Positions 9,881-21,960 of a stretch of DNA of 64,000 bases are shown here, piece by piece. The notes beneath the pieces are model-generated. The model was given only the letters and a program-made list of their open reading frames with translations, had not been told where the DNA came from and ran no database searches. The position numbers and the translations under genes were made by a program. Positions within the stretch are counted from its first letter, which is position 1, and each line of letters starts with the position of its first letter. Location of the stretch: contig JANEZZ010002068.1 of assembly GCA_026122225.1 (NCBI GenBank), positions 868,001-932,000 on the forward strand. The letters run 5' to 3'. Source of the stretch: Heloderma charlesbogerti. Its lineage: Eukaryota > Chordata > Lepidosauria > Squamata > Helodermatidae.

Positions 9881-12800
9881 ATCTATCTATCATCTATCAT
9901 CTATCATCATCATCTATCATCTATCCATCCTATCATCTATCATCTATCATCTATCATCTATCATCTATCATCTATCATCTATCATCTATCATCTATCATC
10001 TATCATCATCATCTATCATCTATCATCTATCATCCATCATCTATCATCTATCATCATCATCTATCATCTATCATCTATCATCTATCTATCTATCATCTAT
10101 CATCTATCATCTATCATCTATCATCTCATCTATCCTATCATCTATCATCTATCATCTATCATCTATCATCTATCATCTATCATCTATCATCTATCATCTA
10201 TCTATCATCTATCATCTATCATCTATCATCTATCATCTATCATCTATCATCTATCATCTATCATCTATCATCTATCATCTATCATCTATCATCTATCATC
10301 TATCATCTATCATCTATCATCTATCATCTATCATCTATCATCTATCATCTATCATCTATCATCTATCATCTATCATCTATCATCTATCATCTATCATCTA
10401 TCATCATCATCTATCATCTATCATCTATCATCTATCATCTATCATCTATCATCTATCATCTATCATCTATCATCTATCATCTATCATCTATCATCTATCA
10501 TCTATCATCTATCATCTATCATCTATCATCTATCATCTATCATCTATCATCTATCATCTATCATCTATCATCTATCATCTATCATCTATCATCTATCATC
10601 TATCATCTATCATCTATCATCTATCATCTATCATCTATCATCTATCATCTATCATCTATCATCTATCATCTATCATCTATCATCTATCATCTATCATCTA
10701 TCATCTATCATCTATCATCTATCATCTATCATCTATCATCTATCATCTATCATCTATCATCTATCATCTATCATCTATCATCTATCATCTATCATCTATC
10801 ATCTATCATCTATCATCTATCATCTATCATCTATCATCTATCATCTATCATCTATCATCTATCATCTATCATCTATCATCTATCATCTATCATCTATCAT
10901 CTATCATCTATCATCTATCATCTATCATCTATCATCTATCATCTATCATCTATCATCTATCATCTATCATCTATCATCATCATCTATCATCTATCATCTA
11001 TCATCTATCATCTATCATCTATCATCTATCATCTATCATCTATCATCTATCATCTATCATCTATCATCTATCATCTATCATCTATCATCTATCATCTATC
11101 ATCTATCATCTATCATCTATCATCTATCATCTATCATCTATCATCTATCATCTATCATCTATCATCTATCATCTATCATCTATCATCTATCATCTATCAT
11201 CTATCATCTATCATCTATCATCTATCATCTATCATCTATCATCTATCATCTATCATCTATCATCTATCATCTATCATCTATCCATCATCATCATCTATCA
11301 TCTATCATCTATCATCTATCATCTATCATCTATCATCTATCATCTATCATCTATCATCTATCATCTATCATCTATCTATCATCTATCATCTATCATCTAT
11401 CATCTATCATCTATCATCTATCATCTATCATCTATCATCTATCATCTATCATCTATCATCTATCATCTATCATCTATCATCTATCATCTATCATCTATCA
11501 TCTATCATCTATCATCTATCATCTATCATCTATCATCTATCATCTATCATCTATCATCTATCATCTATCATCTATCATCTATCATCTATCATCTATCATC
11601 TATCATCTATCATCTATCATCTATCATCTATCATCTATCATCTATCATCTATCATCCATCTATCATCTATCATCTATCATCTATCATCTATCATCTATCA
11701 TCTATCATCTATCATCTATCATCTATCATCTATCATCTATCATCTATCATCTATCATCTATCATCTATCATCTATCATCTATCATCTATCATCTATCATC
11801 TATCATCATCATCATCATCTATCATCTATCATCTATCATCTATCATCTATCATCTATCATCTATCATCTATCATCTATCATCTATCATCTATCATCTATC
11901 ATCTATCATCTATCATCTATCATCTATCATCTATCATCTATCATCTATCATCTATCATCTATCATCTATCATCTATCATCTATCATCTATCATCTATCAT
12001 CTATCATCTATCATCTATCATCTATCTATCATCTATCATCTATCATCTATCATCTATCATCTATCATCTATCATCTATCATCTATCATCTATCATCTATC
12101 ATCTATCATCTATCATCTATCATCTATCATCTATCATCTATCATCATCATCATCTATCTATCATCTATCATCTATCATCTATCATCTATCATCTATCATC
12201 TATCATCTATCATCTATCATCTATCATCTATCATCTATCATCTATCATCTATCATCATCATCATCTATCATCTATCATCTATCATCTATCATCTATCATC
12301 TATCATCTATCATCTATCATCTATCATCTATCATCTATCATCTATCATCATCATCTATCATCTATCATCTATCATCTATCATCTATCATCTATCATCTAT
12401 CATCTATCATCTATCATCTATCATCTATCATCTATCATCTATCATCTATCATCTATCATCTATCATCTATCATCTATCATCTATCATCTATCATCTATCA
12501 TCTATCATCTATCATCTATCATCTATCATCTATCATCTATCATCTATCATCTATCATCTATCATCTATCATCTATCATCTATCATCTATCATCTATCATC
12601 TATCATCTATCATCTATCATCTATCATCTATCATCTATCATCTATCATCTATCATCTATCATCTATCATCTATCATCTATCATCTATCATCTATCATCTA
12701 TCATCTATCATCTATCATCTATCATCTATCATCTATCATCTATCATCTATCATCTATCATCTATCATCTATCATCTATCATCTATCATCTATCATCTATC

Positions 12801-14010
12801 ATCTATCATCTATCATCTATCATCTATCATCTATCATCTATCATCTATCATCTATCATCTATCATCTATCATCTATCATCTATCATCTATCATCTATCAT
12901 CTATCATCTATCATCTATCATCTATCATCTATCATCTATCATCTATCATCTATCATCTATCATCTATCATCTATCATCTATCATCTATCATCTATCATCA
13001 TCATCATCTATCATCTATCATCTATCATCTATCATCTATCATCTATCATCTATCATCTATCATCTATCATCTATCATCTATCATCTATCATCTATCATCT
13101 ATCATCTATCATCTATCATCTATCATCTATCATCTATCATCTATCATCTATCATCTATCATCTATCATCTATCATCTATCATCTATCATCTATCATCTAT
13201 CATCTATCATCTATCATCTATCATCTATCATCTATCATCTATCATCTATCATCTATCATCTATCATCTATCATCTATCATCTATCATCTATCATCTATCA
13301 TCTATCATCTATCATCTATCATCTATCATCTATCATCTATCATCATCATCTATCATCTATCATCTATCATCTATCATCTATCATCTATCATCTATCATCT
13401 ATCATCTATCATCTATCATCTATCATCTATCATCTATCATCTATCATCTATCATCTATCATCTATCATCTATCATCTATCATCTATCATCTATCATCTAT
13501 CATCTATCATCTATCATCTATCATCTATCATCTATCATCTATCATCTATCATCTATCATCTATCATCTATCATCTATCATCTATCATCTATCATCTATCA
13601 TCTATCATCTATCATCTATCATCTATCATCTATCATCTATCATCTATCATCTATCTATCTATCATCTATCATCTATCATCTATCATCTATCATCTATCAT
13701 CTATCATCTATCATCTATCATCTATCATCTATCATCTATCATCTATCATCTATCATCTATCTATCTATCATCTATCATCTATCATCTATCATCTATCATC
13801 TATCATCTATCATCTATCATCATCATCTATCCATCCATCTATCATCTATCATCTATCATCTATCATCTATCATCTATCATCTATCCATCTATCATCTATC
13901 ATCTATCATCTATCATCTATCATCTATCATCTATCATCTATCATCTATCATCTATCATCTATCATCTATCATCTATCATCTATCATCTATCATCATCATC
14001 ATCATCTATC
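9880..14010. repeat. (ATCATCT)n heptanucleotide satellite core
   Basis: The 7-base unit ATCATCT repeats for about 4.1 kb, on the order of 500-600 units, almost without base substitutions. Interruptions are gains of one component: an extra ATC (for example near 10403, 10974, 11803, 12253 and 13341), an extra ATCT (near 13650 and 13755), or an occasional ATCC (near 11281, 11652 and 13830). Because 7 is not a multiple of 3, every plus-strand frame translates to the same seven-residue repeat IIYHLSS and none contains a stop, which creates spurious open frames of more than 2000 codons. The minus strand contains TGA and TAG in every unit. Confidence 0.97.
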
Positions 14011-14220
14011 ATCTATCCATCTATCATCTATCTATCTATCTATCTATCATCTATCATCATATCTATCTATCTATCTTCATCATCTATCATCATATCCATC
14101 CATCCATCCATCCATCATCATCATCGTCATCATATCCATCCATCTATCTATCATCTATCATCTATCATCTATCGCCATCATATCATCCATCCATCCATCA
14201 TCATCATCGTCATCATATCC

Positions 14221-14251
<31 letters not shown>

Positions 14252-14725
14252 ATCTATCTATCTATCATCTCATCATCATCATCGTCATCATATCCATCTA
14301 TCTATCTATCTATCTTCATCATCATCATCATCATCATCATATCCATCCATCTATCATCATCATCATATCCATCCATCCATCCATCTGTCTGTCATCATCA
14401 TCTATCATCATCATCATATCTATCTTCATCATCATCGTCATCATATCCATCTATCTATCTATCTATCTATCTATCATCATCATCATCATATCCATCCATC
14501 CATCCATCCATCCATCTATCCATCATCATCATCATCTATCATCTTATCTATCTATCTATCTTCATCATCATCATCATCATCATCATCATATCCATCCATC
14601 CATCCATCTATCCATCATCATCATCATCATCATCATCATCTATCTATCTATCTATCTATCTATCTTCATCATCATCATCATCTTATCCATCTATCTATCT
14701 ATCTATCTATCTGTCATCATCATCA

Positions 14726-14759
<34 letters not shown>

Positions 14760-14867
14760 CATCATCATCATCAACATATCCATCCATCTATCCATCTATC
14801 TATCCATCCATCCATCCATCCATCCATCCATCCATCCATCTATCCATCATCATCATCATCGTCATCA

Positions 14868-14915
<48 letters not shown>

Positions 14916-15142
14916 GTCATCATCATCATATCCATCTATCTATCTATCTATCATCTTCATCATCATCATCATCATCATCATCATATCCATCTATCTATCT
15001 ATCTATCTATCATCATCATCATATCTATCTATCTATCTATCTATCTATCTTCATCATCATCATCATATCCATCCATCCATCCATCCATCATCATCATCGT
15101 CATCATATCCATCCATCCATCCATCCATCCATCCATCCATCC

Positions 15143-15173
<31 letters not shown>

Positions 15174-15174
15174 C

Positions 15175-15205
<31 letters not shown>

Positions 15206-15430
15206 ATCATCATCATCGTCATCATATCCATCTATCTATCTATCTATCTATCTTCATCATCATCATCATCATCATCTCCATCTATCTATCTATCTTCATC
15301 ATCATCATCATCATATCCATCCATCCATCCATCATCATCATCGTCATCATATCTATCTATCTTCATCATCATCATCATCATCATATCTATCTATCTATCT
15401 TCATCATCATCATCATATCTATCGATCTAT
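14010..15430. repeat. right flank of giant array: TATC/CATC/ATC mosaic
   Basis: This has the same vocabulary and composite units as the left flank, including the ATCATCATCGTCATCATATC variant (near 14124, 14205, 14280, 14435, 14855, 15095, 15215 and 15340). It ends abruptly in a T-run at 15430-15437. Confidence 0.97.
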
Positions 15431-15589
15431 TTTTTTTATTGATTGAATCAGCATTGAGGCCTGATGTATCTGTGATAATTCCACAGGAGGCAGAGAAGGC
15501 CAGTGCAGAGAAGGCCTGTTTGTGTTTTGCCGCCAAATGGAAATCTGTTGGCCACGACACGGACAACAGGCTGTCCCCTGACGATGGTT

Positions 15590-15690
15590 TTAGCCTTGGA
15601 AGTTGGTTTCGGGAGAGACGTTCCTTGAGGTAACCTGGTCCCGAGTTGTATAGGGCTTTGTCTACTAACACCAACACCTCTCAAAATATG
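15590..15690 (-). mobile_element. L2-like LINE fragment, antisense
   Basis: 'CCTTGAGGTAACCTGG' and 'GGGCTTTG...TAACACCAAC' align with the L2 copy at about 5012-5065. It is short and diverged. Confidence 0.6.
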
Positions 15691-15699
15691 TTGATTGTA

Positions 15700-17280
15700 G
15701 GCCACTAAAATATATTAGACACATTCCAGTTTACCTGGCACCTTTCCAACATGGTCGCTCCTGGTCAAACAAGTTCTAATCTGGACACTGGGAATTATAT
15801 TTGGGATGTCATCGTGTGATGAAGTTTCCCCACATCAATCTCAATTTGGGGCTGTTAAGAATGGCTGAAAATCACAAGATGCACCTTTTAGGTTCACTGG
15901 AAATAGCAAGCTAGGAGTTCCCAGGTCCTCTGTTATGACGACAATGGTGTTTCATGGAAGCCATTATTATGATGGGAGAGAAGCCATTCCCTCAGGCCTA
16001 CCAGAATTAATGCAAGCCGCTGCTTCAGTCGGAGGGCCCTTTTATAAGAGATTTCAAACAAATTGGATCTAGATGAGATATTTATTTTCTTGGGGTATTA
16101 AAGAATCAGCCCAAGAAGAAGTCTCTGGGAGAGTCAGTTTTGAATGTGCTGTCCTGAAAGAGCCCGAGTGTTATAGGAAATGTTTATAGAAGCCTTCTTA
16201 CGTTGATGTGTGTGGGAGAATATCTGAGTTTTTTTGGAAGTTGGAAAACGCTCACAAAGCACTCCCTCCGGGGGAGTTAATTTCTTGCCCCAATTTTATC
16301 GCAAAGCTGGCATGTGAAGGAGGAACTGTCAAAGACTGCATGTACGAGGAGGGAGGTGGTATAGAGGAGTCACACCTGCCCCCCCTCTCCAAAGCCGTTC
16401 ATTAGTTCTAATATTTTATTCCAAGCAATTTCACTCCAATAGATTGCACACTGTTGTCATGCAAAATGGACCGGGGTGGAGGTGGGGGAGGGAACACAGC
16501 AAGTGATGGGAAGGCTCATCCAACGGCGTGTTATCAATTAACAAAATACATAAATAAAGTGGCTTAGCCGTTGGAAAGCCAATGGGGAGGTTCTTCTGGA
16601 AAGGTCACTTCGGGGACAGTTGGGAGAGATGCCGGGACCTCCAAGAGTACACGTTCTGTACCAAGGGGCTTTTGTTGGGTGTGAATTTGTACTAGAATGG
16701 ATGAAAGAACATGAAGTAAGCTGGGACCAATGGTTTGATTTTTACTCGTGCTGAAACAAATACATCTGGGGTCTCAACATAGTGTCTGTGGTCCCTGTCC
16801 CTGGTTTTCATTTCATTTCTTAGGATGTTTTCCAGTTTAATTTATATATCTAGCTGGGAGGCTGCCACACTGCAAAGCAAAGGCCTCCCCTCCAGGACCA
16901 TTTTTATTTGGGTTCCAAAGAGGGTTTTGTGTTTCAGAGCTCAGAACCCCCTCTCTTCCTGGGACCCAGGTTTTGGGGCAAGTTACTTTTCTTGGAAGCT
17001 CACCTTCTGGGGAATGAGTGCTTTGTCACTAGCCCATAGCCACCCTAGCAGCCATTTTGTGAATGAACAAGCCATGCCCCCCCAAAAGCCATTTTAGGGG
17101 AGAGCCCATGACACTCCCCAAATTCCAAATGTTCCTACCAAGTTCGAGGTACCCTGGAATACACAGAGGAACAAATGGATACGGATGCAAATCTTGTGCT
17201 GAATTCCTATCTGTACTGACTTGCGCCATTTGATGTGGAGGGTTGTCACAATGAAGAGAGAAGAGGTCATTTCATCAGTC
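15700..17280. other. unassigned, apparently single-copy DNA
   Basis: I recognise no repeat family and no convincing exon. Several AT-rich segments (15940-16150, 16200-16330 and 16420-16570) look like constrained non-coding sequence, but that is only an impression from composition and the lack of repeat features. Confidence 0.4.
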
Positions 17281-17282
17281 CT

Positions 17283-17683
17283 TCTGGGTAGCTGCCATTT
17301 TATTTACCCAGAATGCCCTGGGTGTTACATAGTTCCAGGATACTGGGAGGGGGGAATAACAGCCACCACTGTCATCTCCTTTTTGAGGATTTGGTTTCTG
17401 ATGAATTTCAATCTCTTCTTTCTAGTGCCGTATTTAAAACAGCTTAGAGCAGTGGTGGAAAAGCCATATAAAACATCGATACACACGCAGTGTGACACTA
17501 ATAATAAATAAATCCCTAACACTGATAAGAAATGAAAACCACCGATTAAAACAGAATAAAAACACAGCGGCAGAAAATTCTCTCTTGCTCAGTTCTGGGA
17601 AAGCTCACAATCTTCCTCCCTCTGGAATGCCCCTGAGCAACACCATCTCTGGGCATTCTGGGTAAATAAAATGGTGGCTTCCA
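17283..17683. repeat. inverted repeat pair, about 45-base arms
   Basis: The left arm 17283-17330 contains CCATTTTATTTACCCAGAAT and GCCCTGGGTGTT. The right arm 17634-17683 is its reverse complement with a few mismatches. The loop is about 300 bases with no coding signal. It may be a foldback DNA element. Confidence 0.65.
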
Positions 17684-17796
17684 GGAACAGCCAAAGATGG
17701 AGTCTGCTGGTGTTGCCACCACAGACAGTTGCAGAAATCATGGTTAAAAAATGACAAAAAACAGAGTCGGGGTGAAATAAAGCAAAGGTGGGTAGG

Positions 17797-18198
17797 TAAG
17801 GATGCTGGGGAAATTCAAGACAGATTAAAATGAGCTCGGGTTTCTAAGAATCCAACCGGCGGAATCTGCTGCGGAGTGATCCCCTCAGGCCCTGAGGAGA
17901 CTGTTGATTTTCAGATGATTTTTTTTTACTTTCCCAAAATAAATGCATATAAATCCGTAGAAAAATACCTACGTTTCTGCTGAGGAAACGTAGAATGGAA
18001 TAGGGAACAATACACTAAATATTATGTACTGGGGTAAATTATGTAAATACTTACGTAAATATTTACGTAATTATTTCCGCATTTTTCTGCATGATGAAAA
18101 AAAATTGCATCCATCTGCGGGCAGATGACAGAACGAAAGGCACCTGACAATCCGCAAAACACAGACGGAGCAGATTTTACACAGTCCATACATCCCTG
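17797..18198. mobile_element. hAT-like MITE, 402 bp, with perfect 8-bp target duplication
   Basis: The target duplication TGGGTAGG is present at 17789-17796 and 18199-18206. The ends are TAAGGATGCTGG and the complement of CAGGGATGTATGG. Inside are a perfect 20-base palindrome at 18051-18070 (TTACGTAAATATTTACGTAA) and a hairpin CTACGTTTC/GAAACGTAG at about 17968-17993. It has no reading frame for a transposase. The copy at 42981-43382 is the same length and the same family in the opposite orientation. Confidence 0.88.
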
Positions 18199-18394
18199 TG
18201 GGTAGGGCAAATAAAATATGGAATGAATGCCATTTTGAAAAGTCAATTTCAGAATGAAAGCTGGGCTTGAATAACAGAAAGGAATGGAGTGATGAACCAA
18301 ATAAAAAAAGAAATTTGATCGATTTCTCATTGGTGACCAGATGTGCAAATGGCCATTGATTAAAGTGTTACAACTCTTCTACCTCCAGTATTCC

Positions 18395-19075
18395 ATCTAA
18401 GAATATAAGTAGAGCCCTGCTGAATCAGACCAAGGGTCCATCTAGTCCAGCATTCTATTCACACAGTAGCCCACCAGATGCCCTAATGAGAATCCCACCA
18501 GCAGGACATCAGCTCAAGAGTACCCTCCCACCCACAATCCCCAGCAACTGGTGGACATAGGCTCACTGCCTCTGATACTGGAGTTAGCATAGAGCCATCA
18601 GGACTAGTAGCCATTGATAGGCTTTTCCTCCAGGAATTTACCCCCCTTTTAAAACCATCCAAAATGTTGGTCATCACTAAATCCTGTGGTAGCAAATTCC
18701 ATAGTTTGTGCTGTGTGAAGACGTCCTTCCTTTGATCTGTCCTGAATCTCCCACCCATCAGCTTCATGGGATGACCCATTGGGTTCTAGTATTATAAGAG
18801 AGGGAGAAAAATGTTTCCTTATCCACTTTCTCCACACGATGCATAATTTTGTACACCTCTATCATGTCTCCCCTTACTTGCCGCTTTTCTAAGCCAAACA
18901 ATCCTAGATGTTGTAACCTTCCCTCATAGGGGAGATGCTCCAGCCCCTTGATAATTTTAGTTGCCCTTTTCTGCACTTTGTCCAACTCTACAATATCCTT
19001 TTTTCAGTGCAGTGACCAGAACTCTACACAGTATTCTGAGTTTTAGATTTGTATAAGGGGAGTATGATCTTGGCA
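18395..19075 (-). mobile_element. CR1-group LINE 3' half, antisense
   Basis: Minus-strand frames give LDKVQKRATKIIKGLEHLPY, LFGLEKRQVRGDMIEVYKIM and GRFRTDQRKDVFTQHKLWN, the C-terminal RT-distal region of CR1/L3-type ORF2. This is followed towards 18395 by the 3' UTR, whose plus-strand reading 'CTGAATCAGACCAAGGGTCC' recurs six or more times in the window. Frames are broken. Confidence 0.88.
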
Positions 19076-19199
19076 GCTTCGTTTTCAATTCCTTTCTAGC
19101 AGCAGAGAGTTCCATAAATTGTCCCGTGAGTTGTGTGAAGCTCTTTCTTTTTGTTGGAGCTGAATCTATTGCCAAGAAGTTTCATCAGAGGAACCCCCC

Positions 19200-19570
19200 C
19201 CCCAGTTCTAGTATTACAAGACAGGGAGAAAAACATATCTCCACTAACTCATTCCATGTTGCATACAATTTTACAAATCTCAATCATGCCCCCATGTCAT
19301 TGTTCTCATGTTCCCCCGCCTCTCCTCCTGAACTAGAGAAGTCCCAAATTCCTTTAGCCTTTCCTTATATGGAATTGGGAAGGAGAGGAAGCAAAAAAGG
19401 ATTCTTTGGGGGGGGGGGTGCGGTGACCAGAACTGTACATAGTATTCCAAGTGCTGGTTGTCCTAAAGATTTGTATAAGGGCAGTATGATATTGGCAGTT
19501 TTATTTGCAATTCTTTTCCTCATTATGCCCAACCTGTGTGTCACAGTTGCACAAGACATGATCCTGCCCT
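19200..19570 (-). mobile_element. second CR1-group fragment, antisense
   Basis: It shares 'CAGGGAGAAAAACATATC', 'GGTGACCAGAACTGTACATA' and 'TTGTATAAGGGCAGTATGAT' with the neighbouring CR1 copy, so it is a second, older or rearranged piece of a related element. Confidence 0.7.
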
Positions 19571-19619
19571 CTGAAAAGTGGGAATCTGAGACTGATATCA
19601 GTGACTGAGCTGCAAAGAG

Positions 19620-20857
19620 TATTGTCAAACAGGGCTGTTGGGGGAAGCACATCCTGATAGGATCAGGGACAAGAGCTTTGGGATTTGCCAAAGAACCTCT
19701 TGGGATCAGTGGGAGACATTGCAAGACCTGTGCTACTGTGCAGTTCATGGAGCGACTGGAATCCATCTGCTGCTGCCCTATGTGGTGAGCCACTGAACTG
19801 CAGGATACAGCCTTCTCAGTGAAGTGCCTTCCAGTCCTGGATTGGCTCCGCCCACTCCGGCAGGTCATCAGATCTTCCTGAGGTCTGACAGGAAGGAGTA
19901 TAAAGGGCTTCCTGTTTCAGCCGAGCCATGCTTGAACATCAAAGTCTCCCTGAGTGCTGGTGTGTTCCTGCATGCTTGGTTACTCATTGGCCCCAGCGAC
20001 TGGCTTAACCTTGGACCTCACTTCTTGGGTTTGCCATGGTCCACCTGGGCTTCCACCATTGGCTCTGGATGATGGCTCAGGCCATGAGGCGCAATGTGGG
20101 ACAGGCTGCTGTCTCACCTCTGGGACTTGGGGGTTGATTTCAGGACCATAGACAGCAACCCTGGAATTAGAGTACTGACACATTATACCAGCACTGACTG
20201 GGCACAACTGGCAGGGTTTTATAGTCAGGCCAGGAGAGTCTTTCTGAAAGCCCCACCCCCTCAGGGGTGGTACCTGCCTGTTAAAGGGCCAGCAGCCTTC
20301 CACTGTAGGTATTGGCTTCTCCTGGGATGGGAAGGTTGGAGGGAGGAGGAATCAGTTGTGGACTGCTCCTTAGGGTCTCCACTAGTGGGGGGTCATGTGG
20401 ATAGGATATAGGGTCTGAGGCTGTAAGCCCCAGTTCAGAAGGATTCTGACACTTCCTTGGAGTGAATACCGCTGGAAGCTTCAGTCTCTGATGGCTGTAA
20501 GTCCTGGGTCATGACGGCTTTGTCCAGACTTGCTCTTCTTTGTTTTTGACTCCTGGGTGACTCACAACTCCTGGCTCACCCCAGACAGTTTCCTGCAGCC
20601 CAGTGGTGACTAAGAGTTAGTGCTCACATGTGAGAATGTGGGTCAGAGCTGAGTCATATGTAGCTGTTGAGTGAGCCAGGAGGTAAGGCCAGAAGTAAGG
20701 AAGCAAAGAATGAGCCAAGAATCTGAACAAGTCGAGAACTAGAGGCAGGAAAAGTGATTGATGTCCAGCAAAGTCACAGACTGAAGAGGCAGCCTTTGTA
20801 ATCACTTCCTGTTGAGGAGAACCAATGGTCACCCTGGTGGGCAGAGTCATTGGGAAC
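19620..20857. other. unassigned DNA
   Basis: No repeat family is recognised with confidence. A TATAAAGG at about 19900 and nearby G/C-rich promoter-like sequence could belong to an old LTR, but no matching partner or LTR ends were found. Confidence 0.35.
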
Positions 20858-21242
20858 TAGGGATGGATGAACCTGCACATTTCCATTTTTCATTTTTCCA
20901 TTCTCAACTTCAGTTTGTCCCAAGAATTTATCCAGTCTGACATTTGGTTCATCCTGAACTTTGAGATGAATGAATCCATGCATTTTTGTATGCGTTTTTG
21001 CCACATATAAACATTTTTGCAAGAAATTGTCTGAATGGAATGCATTTTTGATGGTTATTTTCCCTATTAGAGGCATTTTTATACACTTTTTTGAGGGGAG
21101 AACTCCATGGCACATTTCAGAGAAGCATAACATTCAAAGGTTAACTGACTTTCGGATTGCCTAGAGGTCCGAAAGTGTGAAATTAGGGAAGTTCGCATGG
21201 AAATGTGAACTGAGAGAATTTCTCCTCCCCACACCATCCCTG
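20858..21242. mobile_element. hAT-like MITE, 385 bp
   Basis: It starts TAGGGATGGATGAACC and ends CCACACCATCCCTG, flanked by TTGGGAAC (20850-20857) and CTGGGAAC (21243-21250), a 7/8 match to an 8-bp target duplication. The interior is AT-rich without a transposase frame. A related truncated copy is at about 31036-31210. Confidence 0.8.
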
Positions 21243-21960
21243 CTGGGAACTTCCTAGTCCCTAGCTAGGTAGAAGCTCCAACTTGTAGTTGAGGTAGAAA
21301 ATGTGAATTGCAAGAATGAAAGTCCTGGGTCATTTCCAGTCAAATTTTTAGCAGAGACCACAAAGAGCTTCTGCCACTCTGGATAGTCATCACTGGGCGG
21401 GGAGGACCAGGTCACAGGCAACAAGGTCCCAAGGCAACACAGCAGAAAAGGGGCAGACAGAAGGAGAGTCAGAATCCAGTCCAGGTCACAGGCAACAAGG
21501 TCCCAAGGCAACACAGCAGACAAGGAGCAGGCAGAAGGAGAGTCAGAGTTCAGTCCAGAAGTACCCGTGCCAGGAATCTGTCAAGGAAGCAGTCTGAAGG
21601 CAAGGGCAGCTGGATTCAGAAAGGTCTGGTTGACATTTTTTCCACCAACTCACTCAGCTTCACATGACTGTTTTTACACAGAGGCTGTCAGAGCCACACC
21701 CAAGCCTGAGCTGTGAGCTTTTAATGACTGCGATTGAAAAGGTCCTCCTTGTGAGCAGGCGTCATCTCCCCCAAGGGTTTGAGGGTTTCTCTGCCTCCAC
21801 CTCTGAGGCAGGGTCCTTCTCTAGAGGTGACTAGCCATGGTAGTTACCCCTGAAGGCCCGGGCTCCTCCTGGTCTTCTGACAGAGCCTGGGCATTGCTGC
21901 TGGTGGAAATTTCCTAGTCCTCTAGCTCTTGTTCCAAAGAGCCTTCCAGCATGACACCAG
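21243..21960. other. unassigned DNA between two MITEs
   Basis: It contains the tandem 74-base duplication listed separately; no other recognised content. Confidence 0.4.
21407..21554. repeat. tandem duplication, 74-base unit, two copies
   Basis: Copies at 21407-21480 and 21481-21554 both begin CCAGGTCACAGGCAACAAGG and differ at only a handful of bases. They look like a recent local duplication. Confidence 0.9.

Noticed and set aside
9880..14010. CRISPR-like array
   Set aside because: Repeats are direct, 7 bases long and contiguous, with no spacers, and the rest of the window is vertebrate retroposons.
8563..15633. Open frames of 2356 and 2105 codons across the array, rich in Ile, Tyr, His, Leu and Ser
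   Set aside because: They are translations of ATC/ATCT/ATCATCT repeats, which contain no stop codons in any plus-strand frame. There is no non-repeat domain, and the few unique residues at each end come from flanking DNA.
19840..20060. TATAAAGG promoter or LTR near 19900
   Set aside because: A single TATA-like word without LTR ends, a polyadenylation signal or a downstream gene is not enough.
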